Source of the DNA: Zeimonas sp964481165
GTDB lineage: Bacteria > Pseudomonadota > Gammaproteobacteria > Burkholderiales > Burkholderiaceae_E
Assembly (NCBI GenBank): GCA_964481165.1
Contig: CAYZYC010000131.1
Coordinates: 1-6,332 of the forward strand
DNA length: 6,332 nt
Direction of reading: 5' to 3'
In this document: piece after piece, positions 1-5,098 of the stretch
Position numbering within the stretch: the first letter of the stretch is position 1
Layout: every line of letters begins with the position of its first letter
Notes under the pieces: generated by a model
Told to the model about the DNA's origin: nothing
The model's input: the letters and a program-made list of their open reading frames with translations, nothing else
Databases searched by the model: none
Program-made: the position numbers and the translations under genes

Positions 1-790
1 CGAGGACGAGAAGATCCGCTTTCGCGACATCCAGGCGCAGCCGCGCAAGATCATCTCGTCGCCGACCTGGTCGGGCCTCGAGAGCGAGAAGGTCTCGTAC
101 AACGCCGGCTACACGAACGTGCACGAGCTGATTCCGTGGCGCACGCTGAGCGGGCGCCAGCAGTTCTACCAGGACCACCCGTGGATGCGCGATTTCGGCG
201 AGGGCTTCGTCTCGTACCGTCCGCCGGTGGACATGAAGGCGGTCGGCACGGTGATCGGGCGCAAGCCCAACGGCAACGCCGAGATCGCGTTGAACTTCAT
301 CACGCCGCACCAGAAGTGGGGCATCCATTCGACGTACAGCGACAACCTGATGATGTTGACGCTGAACCGCGGCGGGCCGGTGGTCTGGCTCTCCGAAGAC
401 GATGCGCGCGAGGCGGGGATCGTCGACAACGACTGGGTGGAGCTCTTCAACGCCAACGGCGCGATCGCCGCGCGCGCGGTCGTCAGCCAGCGGGTCAACC
501 GCGGCATGGTGCTGATGTACCACGCGCAGGAGAAGATCATCAACACGCCGGGGTCGGAGATCACCGGCATGCGCGGCGGCATCCACAACTCGGTCACGCG
601 CGTGGTGCTCAAGCCCACGCACATGATCGGCGGGTACGCGCAGTACAGCTACGGCTTCAACTACTACGGGACCATCGGCACCAACCGCGACGAGTTCGTC
701 GTCGTGCGCAAGATGGCGAAGGTCGACTGGCTCGACGAACCGGCGGCGGCAACGTCGGGCGCAGCGGTCGCGACGGGAGCGAAAGCATGA
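1..790 (+). CDS. narG: Respiratory nitrate reductase alpha subunit, C-terminal part (5' truncated by window)
   Basis: This is the C-terminal 262 residues of the catalytic subunit of membrane-bound nitrate reductase, which reduces nitrate to nitrite at a Mo-bisMGD centre on the cytoplasmic face. The frame is open from base 2, the first base belonging to a split codon, to the TGA at 788-790. Family NarG is about 1,250 residues, so roughly 980 lie upstream. The fragment carries the molydopterin dinucleotide-binding (domain IV) region. The stretch HQKWGIHSTYSDN begins near fragment residue 103, followed by RGGPVVWLSEDDA, MYHAQEKIINTPGSEITG and the near-terminal block GFNYYGTIGTNRDEFVVVRK. All of these are close to the E. 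coli NarG C-terminus as I remember it. The last 20 or so residues are an Ala-rich tail. The stop codon overlaps the narH start (ATGA). NarZ is not a separate possibility here, since the paralogues cannot be told apart at this level. Identity is very secure. Confidence 0.97.
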   Translation, partial: EDEKIRFRDIQAQPRKIISSPTWSGLESEKVSYNAGYTNVHELIPWRTLSGRQQFYQDHPWMRDFGEGFVSYRPPVDMKAVGTVIGRKPNGNAEIALNFITPHQKWGIHSTYSDNLMMLTLNRGGPVVWLSEDDAREAGIVDNDWVELFNANGAIAARAVVSQRVNRGMVLMYHAQEKIINTPGSEITGMRGGIHNSVTRVVLKPTHMIGGYAQYSYGFNYYGTIGTNRDEFVVVRKMAKVDWLDEPAAATSGAAVATGAKA

Positions 791-2310
791 AGATCCGCGC
801 ACAGATCGGCATGGTGCTGAACCTGGACAAGTGCATCGGCTGCCACACCTGTTCGGTCACCTGCAAGAACGTCTGGACCAACCGGCCCGGAATGGAATAC
901 GCGTGGTTCAACAACGTCGAGACGAAGCCCGGAATCGGCTACCCGAAGGAGTGGGAGAACCAGGACCGGTGGAACGGCGGCTGGGTGCGCCGCGCCGACG
1001 GCTCGCTCGTGCCGCGCCAGGGAGGCAAGTGGCAGCTGCTGATGCGCATCTTCGCCAACCCGAACCTGCCGCAGATCGACGACTACTACGAACCCTTCAC
1101 CTTCGACTACGACCACCTGCAATCGGCACCCGAGATGAAGGCCGCGCCCACGGCGCGTCCGCGCAGCCTGATCACCGGCGAGCGCATGCAGAAGATCGAA
1201 TGGGGCCCGAACTGGGAGGAGATCCTCGGCGGCGAATTCTCGGGGCGCTCGAAGGATCGGAACTTCGACGACGTGCAGAAGGAGATCTACGGGCAGTTCG
1301 AGAACACCTTCATGATGTATCTGCCCCGGCTGTGCGAGCACTGCCTGAACCCGACCTGCGTCGCGTCGTGCCCGTCGGGGTCGATCTACAAGCGCGAGGA
1401 GGACGGCATCGTCCTCATCGACCAGGACAAGTGCCGCGGCTGGCGCATGTGCGTCTCGGGCTGCCCCTACAAGAAGATCTACTACAACTGGAAGAGCGGC
1501 AAGGCCGAGAAGTGCATCTTCTGCTATCCGCGCATCGAGGCGGGGCAGCCGACGGTGTGTTCGGAGACCTGCGTCGGGCGCATCCGCTATCTCGGCGTGC
1601 TGCTCTACGACGCCGATCGCATCGAGTCGGCGGCTAGCGTCGCCGACGAGCGCGCGCTGTACGAAGCGCAACTCGGCGTCTTCCTCGATCCCGAAGACCC
1701 GAAGGTGATCGAGCAGGCGCGAGCCGATGGAATCCCCGACGCCTGGCTCGACGCCGCACGCGCCAGCCCCGTCTACCGGATGGCGGTCGACTGGAAGGTC
1801 GCGCTTCCGCTGCATCCGGAGTACCGCACGCTGCCGATGGTCTGGTACGTGCCGCCGCTGTCGCCGATCTCGTCGGCCGCGCAGGCGGGTCACATCGGCG
1901 CCAACGGCCAGATTCCCGACGTCGCGCAGTTGCGCATTCCGGTGCAGTACCTGGCGAACCTGCTCACCGCGGGCGACACGTCGCCCGTCGTGCGTGCGCT
2001 CGAGCGGATGCTCGCGATGCGCGCGTTCCAGCGCGACCTGCACGTCGAGGGGCGCGAGAACCGGGAGGTGCTCGCGCAGGCCGGTCTGACCGTGGAACAG
2101 GTGCAACGCATGTACCGCGTGATGGCGATCGCCGATTACGAGGACCGCTTCGTGATCCCGACCACGCACCGCGAATACGCCGAAAACGCCTTCGACGTGC
2201 GCGGCGGCTGCGGCTTCTCGTTCGGCAACGGCTGCTCGGAAGGCACGAGCGAGACGAGCCTGTTCGGCGCCGGCAAGCGAAGAACGATACCCGTGAAGGC
2301 CACGCTGTGA
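787..2310 (+). CDS. narH: Respiratory nitrate reductase beta (iron-sulfur) subunit
   Basis: This 507-residue protein (E. coli NarH is 512) carries four Fe-S clusters that pass electrons from the NarI haems to NarG. It is cytoplasmic and has no signal peptide. Four cysteine groups are visible: C16-C19-C22-C26; C183-C186-C191-C195; C216-C222-C226, with Trp219 where a fourth Cys would be; and C243-C246-C258-C262. The CRGW motif is the hallmark of NarH, in which that centre is [3Fe-4S] rather than [4Fe-4S]. The numbering runs one behind E. coli for the later groups. The C-terminal block GGCGFSFGNGCSEG is also family-typical. The ATG at 787 overlaps the narG stop and has GGGAG at 775-779 with 7-nt spacing. 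The frame stays open upstream to 136, but that is only narG read in another frame. Every expected ligand is present, so the subunit looks intact. Confidence 0.98.
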   Translation: MKIRAQIGMVLNLDKCIGCHTCSVTCKNVWTNRPGMEYAWFNNVETKPGIGYPKEWENQDRWNGGWVRRADGSLVPRQGGKWQLLMRIFANPNLPQIDDYYEPFTFDYDHLQSAPEMKAAPTARPRSLITGERMQKIEWGPNWEEILGGEFSGRSKDRNFDDVQKEIYGQFENTFMMYLPRLCEHCLNPTCVASCPSGSIYKREEDGIVLIDQDKCRGWRMCVSGCPYKKIYYNWKSGKAEKCIFCYPRIEAGQPTVCSETCVGRIRYLGVLLYDADRIESAASVADERALYEAQLGVFLDPEDPKVIEQARADGIPDAWLDAARASPVYRMAVDWKVALPLHPEYRTLPMVWYVPPLSPISSAAQAGHIGANGQIPDVAQLRIPVQYLANLLTAGDTSPVVRALERMLAMRAFQRDLHVEGRENREVLAQAGLTVEQVQRMYRVMAIADYEDRFVIPTTHREYAENAFDVRGGCGFSFGNGCSEGTSETSLFGAGKRRTIPVKATL

Positions 2311-2313
2311 GGA
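2309..2313 (+). promoter_or_regulatory. Ribosome binding site favouring the ATG start of narJ
   Basis: GAGGA spans the narH stop codon and lies 8 nt before ATG 2322. A weaker AAGG at 2296-2299 sits 7 nt before the alternative GTG 2307. The stronger match and the protein N-terminus favour the ATG. Confidence 0.5.
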
Positions 2314-2321
2314 CGAACGCG

Positions 2322-3008
2322 ATGGACCCGAGCCGAACGCTGCGCGCTCTCGCGCTGCTGCTCGCCTATCCCGACGCACGCCTGCGGGCGCTGCTGCCCA
2401 TGCTGGGCGCGCACTTCGAAGCCGATCGTGCCTGCAGTGCCGAGGTACGCGAGGCGCTCGTCGCGCTGGTCGCGCATCTGCGCAGCCGCGATCCGTACGA
2501 GATCGAGGCCGACTACGTCGACTGCTTCGACCGCGGACGAGCGACGTCGCTGCTGCTCTTCGAGCACGTGCACGCCGACTCGCGCGATCGCGGCCAGGCG
2601 ATGGTCGACCTGTTGGCGACCTACGAGCAGGCAGGCCTGCGGCTGGCGCCGGGGCAGCTGCCCGACTGGCTGCCGGCCGTGCTCGAGTTCGCGTCGACGC
2701 AGCCGCCGAAGCTCGCGCGCGCCTTCCTCGGCGAGCTAGCGCCGTTGCTCAATGCGCTGTACGCGGCGCTCGCCGCGCGGCGCAGCCGCTACGCCGCGCC
2801 GATCGCCGCCGCGCTCGAGCTCGCCGGCGAGCGTGTGCGTGCGGTCGCGCTGCCGCCCGACGAGCCGATCGACCAGGCCTGGGCCGAGCCGCCTGCCTTC
2901 GGCGGCTGCTCGACGCGCGGGCAGGCGCGGCCGGACGGCACGCAGGTCGTACGCGTCGTGCGCAGCACGTCGCGAACCGCGCCCAGCACACCGGAGCAAC
3001 CGGCATGA
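2322..3008 (+). CDS. narJ: Nitrate reductase molybdenum cofactor assembly chaperone (delta subunit)
   Basis: NarJ is a dedicated cytoplasmic chaperone of the TorD/DmsD/NarJ family. It binds apo-NarGH, promotes Mo-cofactor insertion and delays membrane docking; it is not part of the final enzyme. The 228-residue product is mostly predicted helix. It has the family signature at residues 64-94: DYVDCFDRGRATSL, then LFEHVHADSRDRGQAM. Near the C-terminus is the block PPAFGGCS, followed by a polar tail. The start is ambiguous. ATG 2322 has GAGGA at 2309-2313 with 8-nt spacing and gives an N-terminus (MDPSRTLRALALLLAYPD) like other NarJ proteins. An in-frame GTG at 2307 would overlap the narH stop (GTGA), has AAGG 7 nt upstream and would add five residues. 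I prefer the ATG. The stop overlaps the narI start. Family identity is very secure. Confidence 0.95.
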   Translation: MDPSRTLRALALLLAYPDARLRALLPMLGAHFEADRACSAEVREALVALVAHLRSRDPYEIEADYVDCFDRGRATSLLLFEHVHADSRDRGQAMVDLLATYEQAGLRLAPGQLPDWLPAVLEFASTQPPKLARAFLGELAPLLNALYAALAARRSRYAAPIAAALELAGERVRAVALPPDEPIDQAWAEPPAFGGCSTRGQARPDGTQVVRVVRSTSRTAPSTPEQPA

Positions 3009-3841
3009 ACGCCATCGACCACTTCTTCTTCGGCCTGTACCCGTACCTGTGCCTGACGGTGTTCTTCGTCGGCAGCTGGATCCGATTCGATCGCGACCAG
3101 TACACCTGGAAGAGCGACTCGTCGCAGCTGCTGCGCGCCGGGTCGCTGCGCTGGGGCAACAACCTGTTCCACGCGGGCGTGCTGTTCCTGTTCTTCGGGC
3201 ACTTCTTCGGCATGCTCACGCCGCATTTCGTCTACGAGCCCTTTCTCGGCGCGGGAACCAAGCAGGTGATCGCGATGGCGAGCGGCGGCATCGCCGGCGT
3301 GCTGGCGATCGTGGGGCTCACGCTGCTGCTGTCGCGCCGGCTCGGGGATGCGCGCATCCGCGCCGTCTCGAGGAAGAGCGACGTGTTCCTGTTGTGGCTG
3401 CTCTGGATCCAGCTCGCGCTCGGGCTGGCGACGATCCCGCTGTCGGGGCAGCACCTGGACGGCAGCGTGATGCTGGTGCTTGCCGACTGGGCGCAGCGCG
3501 TCGTCACGCTGCGGCCCGGCGCCGTCGAGGCGGTCGCGCAGGTGAGCTGGGTGTTCAAGCTTCACATGGTGCTCGGCATGACGGTGTTCCTCGTGTTTCC
3601 GTTCACGCGGCTCGTGCACGTCTGGAGCGGCTTCGCGTCGATCGCCTACGTGCTTCGCCCGTACCAGCTGGTGCGCAGCCGGCGCCTGAACGTGCCCGCG
3701 TCGCATCGTGCGCCGGCGCGGCGCGCGGCAGCGGGTGCGCCGCGGATGCCGACGCCGGACGACGAAAGGCAAGACGTCGGCGCGCCGGCGTCGCCGGTCG
3801 GCGCGATGTCGGCAATGCAGGGCAGCGGGAGGCGCGGATGA
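3005..3841 (+). CDS. narI: Respiratory nitrate reductase gamma subunit, cytochrome b
   Basis: NarI is the integral-membrane quinol oxidase of the complex. It oxidises quinol on the periplasmic side and passes electrons through two b haems to NarH. Five hydrophobic segments are visible at about residues 7-24, 52-72, 88-110, 126-146 and 182-205. The four haem-ligand histidines fall at H56, H66, H187 and H205, exactly the E. coli numbering. The first pair lies in NNLFHAGVLFLFFGHFFG, the second in FKLHMVLG and TRLVHVWS. The ATG overlaps the narJ stop and has GGAG at 2993-2996 with 8-nt spacing. At 278 residues it is about 50 longer than E. coli NarI (225). The extra part, residues 227-278, is a low-complexity Ala/Pro/Arg/Gly tail following the usual terminal block YQLVRSRR, and should be cytoplasmic. 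The stop overlaps the next start (ATGA). Confidence 0.97.
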   Translation: MNAIDHFFFGLYPYLCLTVFFVGSWIRFDRDQYTWKSDSSQLLRAGSLRWGNNLFHAGVLFLFFGHFFGMLTPHFVYEPFLGAGTKQVIAMASGGIAGVLAIVGLTLLLSRRLGDARIRAVSRKSDVFLLWLLWIQLALGLATIPLSGQHLDGSVMLVLADWAQRVVTLRPGAVEAVAQVSWVFKLHMVLGMTVFLVFPFTRLVHVWSGFASIAYVLRPYQLVRSRRLNVPASHRAPARRAAAGAPRMPTPDDERQDVGAPASPVGAMSAMQGSGRRG

Positions 3842-4575
3842 ACGCCGCGGACACGACATCCGATGCTGCGCCTGGTCCCCTCGAGGCGCACGAGGTGCGC
3901 CGGCGCGCGTGCATCGAACTGGTGCGCCGCGAAGCGCAGCGCAAGGGGTTGCTCGCCGCGGACGACCGGGCGGGCGACGACGGCAGCGTCAGCGAGGATG
4001 CCGCCGCGGCGATCGAGGCGCTGCTCGATCGCGCGCTGACGGTCGCCGAGCCCGACGACGAGGAATGCCGGCGCTACTACGCGACGCACGCCTCGCGCTT
4101 CGGCCGCGGCGAGCGCGTGCGCGCGCGCCACATCCTGTTCGCGGTCACGCCGGGAGTCGACCTGCGCGCGCTCACCGAACGTGCCGAGCGGCTGCTGCTC
4201 GAGCTGCGCTGCGCGCCGGATCGCGACGAGGCCTTCGCGCAGGCTGCCCACGAGAACTCGAACTGCCCGAGCGGTGCCGAAGGCGGCGAACTCGGCTGGA
4301 TCGGCGCGGCCGATTGCGCGCCCGAGTTCGCCCGAGAGCTGTTCGACCGGCCCGAAACCGGCCTGCTGCCGCGCCTCGTGCGCAGCCGCTTCGGGCTGCA
4401 CGTCGTCGATGTGTGCGAGCGCGAGCCGGCAGCGCAGCTGCCGTGGGAAGACGTGCGCGAAGCCGTCGCGCAGTCGTTGCGCCGGCAATCGTGGGCGACC
4501 GCGCTGCGGCGGTATCTCGACGGGCTCGCCCGGCCCCGGCCCGCCGTCACATCGCCACCGGCACCACCGCGCTGA
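3838..4575 (+). CDS. Parvulin-type peptidyl-prolyl cis-trans isomerase of the nar operon (PpiC/NifM-like)
   Basis: This 245-residue protein probably catalyses cis-trans isomerisation of prolyl bonds and helps fold or assemble nitrate reductase. Residues 1-90 are helix-rich and hydrophilic, with no signal peptide, so it should act in the cytoplasm. The rotamase domain runs from about 93 to 192: RARHILF with His98, the ENSNCPSGAEGGELGWI loop with Cys143 (matching the active-site Cys of E. coli parvulin), and SRFGLHVVDV with His188. The paired His and the Cys indicate an active fold. From memory, a gene of similar length (orf247) follows narI in Pseudomonas stutzeri, and a PpiC-like gene follows it in P. 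aeruginosa, so this is a recurrent nar-operon member. ATG 3838 overlaps the narI stop; the frame is open further upstream only as a shadow of narJ and narI. The last 14 or so residues are Pro/Arg-rich, and their codons overlap the convergent RidA-like gene. The NarGHI client is inferred from context. Confidence 0.92.
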   Translation: MNAADTTSDAAPGPLEAHEVRRRACIELVRREAQRKGLLAADDRAGDDGSVSEDAAAAIEALLDRALTVAEPDDEECRRYYATHASRFGRGERVRARHILFAVTPGVDLRALTERAERLLLELRCAPDRDEAFAQAAHENSNCPSGAEGGELGWIGAADCAPEFARELFDRPETGLLPRLVRSRFGLHVVDVCEREPAAQLPWEDVREAVAQSLRRQSWATALRRYLDGLARPRPAVTSPPAPPR

Positions 4576-4966
4576 CCTCGATCTCCACTTTCGCGCGTTC
4601 TTCCATCAGCGCGACGACCTGCACCGCGGTCATCGCGGGGTAGTGGACCGTGCCTGCCGCGTCGGTCATGAACTCGCGGTAGGCGCTGCTCAGCGCCTTT
4701 CCGGCCGTCAGGTATTCGCGCCGGTCGGTCACGTACCACGTCATGCGCACGATGTGCTCGGGGCCGCCGCCGGCTTCGGTGAGCACCGCGCGGATGTTGG
4801 CGAGCGCCTGGCGCGCCTGCGCGGCGAAATCGTCGGTCTCGAACTCGCAGCGCTCGTTCCAGCCGATCTGTCCGGCGATCGATACCCAGGTACCGCGTGC
4901 GGCGATTCCGTTGGCGTAGCCGCGCGGCTGCGCCCAGCCTGCGGGCTGCAGGACGGTCTTGTTCAT
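4547..4966 (-). CDS. RidA/YjgF/YER057c/UK114 family protein lacking the canonical catalytic Arg
   Basis: This is a 139-residue, single-domain chorismate-mutase-like fold protein of the RidA superfamily; such proteins are typically cytosolic trimers. Canonical RidA hydrolyses reactive enamine/imine intermediates to ketones and ammonia. Family blocks are visible: VSIAGQIGWN near 28-37, AAQARQALANIRAVLTEAGG near 48-67, and the C-terminal AMTAVQV then VEIEVSAVV from 111. The position of the catalytic Arg (R105 of E. coli RidA, in FPAR) is Met112 here (HYPAMTAV), while the later acidic residue (E120 in E. coli) is kept as Glu128. It therefore belongs to an Arg-less subgroup and may not be a standard imine deaminase. 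ATG 4966 has GGAG (minus strand, 4976-4979) at 9-nt spacing. It is divergent from the aromatic acyl-CoA hydroxylase, suggesting a role there, perhaps on an enamine-type ring intermediate. Family call is secure; substrate is unknown. Confidence 0.9.
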   Translation of the reverse strand: MNKTVLQPAGWAQPRGYANGIAARGTWVSIAGQIGWNERCEFETDDFAAQARQALANIRAVLTEAGGGPEHIVRMTWYVTDRREYLTAGKALSSAYREFMTDAAGTVHYPAMTAVQVVALMEERAKVEIEVSAVVPVAM

Positions 4967-4967
4967 C

Positions 4968-4979
4968 GGGAGTTTCTCC
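4968..4979 (-). promoter_or_regulatory. RidA-like gene ribosome binding site within a small inverted repeat
   Basis: On the minus strand GGAG, then AAA, then CTCC lies just before the ATG at 4966. The GGAG is the likely Shine-Dalgarno, 9 nt from the start. It can pair with the following CTCC in a 4-bp stem with a 3-nt loop. Such a short hairpin is marginal and may be chance. Confidence 0.4.
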
Positions 4980-5032
4980 AGGGGGCGATGCCGAATCCGC
5001 CGAGAATGCGTCGGAGATGCTGCGGCATCCGG

Positions 5033-5060
5033 AAAAATACTTTAGACTTAAAGCAAATTT
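5033..5060. promoter_or_regulatory. AT-rich core of the divergent intergenic region, probable promoter zone
   Basis: Within the 132-bp gap between the RidA-like gene and the hydroxylase gene, these 28 bases contain only five G or C, in sharp contrast to the high-GC surroundings. This is the natural place for one or both divergent promoters. I could not find a -35/-10 pair with convincing spacing on either strand, so no exact promoter is assigned. The rest of the gap holds only a weak 7-bp inverted repeat, GATGCCG at 4987-4993 and CGGCATC at 5023-5029. Confidence 0.45.
5040..5053. promoter_or_regulatory. Palindromic candidate operator CTTTA-GACT-TAAAG
   Basis: A perfect 5-bp inverted repeat (CTTTA/TAAAG) surrounds a 4-bp centre. 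It sits 45 bp before the hydroxylase ATG and 73 bp before the RidA-like ATG on the other strand. Size, AT-rich arms and position resemble operators of MarR-family repressors, which often control aromatic acyl-CoA pathway genes. No regulator gene is visible in the window, so its binding partner is inferred. Confidence 0.45.
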
Positions 5061-5086
5061 CCCGCAACCCGCGGACAACTCGAGTC

Positions 5087-5090
5087 GGAG
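5087..5090 (+). promoter_or_regulatory. Ribosome binding site of the acyl-CoA hydroxylase gene
   Basis: GGAG lies 8 nt before the ATG at 5099. The ATG directly precedes the Rossmann GGGPAG motif, so this site fixes the start with little ambiguity. Confidence 0.6.
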
Positions 5091-5098
5091 ACACCTTC

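Noticed and set aside
136..786. Upstream in-frame extension of narH
   Set aside because: This part is narG read in another frame; the narH ATG at 787 has its own ribosome binding site and gives the family N-terminus.
1432..1479. Missing fourth Cys in one NarH ferredoxin-like motif (Trp219)
   Set aside because: This is the normal NarH state, giving a [3Fe-4S] cluster, not a defect.
664..2379. A 571-codon open frame on the minus strand opposite narH
   Set aside because: It lies wholly antisense to a secure narH, has low-complexity Arg/Ala/Val-rich composition and no recognisable motif; it is a by-product of high-GC codon bias.
2752..3837. Upstream in-frame extension of the isomerase
   Set aside because: It overlaps narJ and narI in another frame and reads as Arg/Ala-rich noise; the ATGA overlap at 3838 is the natural start.
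3683..3837. Frameshift as the explanation for the NarI tail
   Set aside because: All haem ligands and the usual terminal block are in one frame, and the tail runs cleanly into the ATGA overlap with the next gene; no alternative frame gives a better NarI C-terminus.
4987..5029. Inverted repeat GATGCCG / CGGCATC as a terminator or operator
   Set aside because: The 7-bp arms are 29 bp apart, there is no T-run, and such matches are easily found by chance at this GC content.
4967..5098. FNR/Anr-type site (TTGAT-N4-ATCAA)
   Set aside because: No such match was found in the gap; the only clear symmetric element is the CTTTA/TAAAG palindrome.
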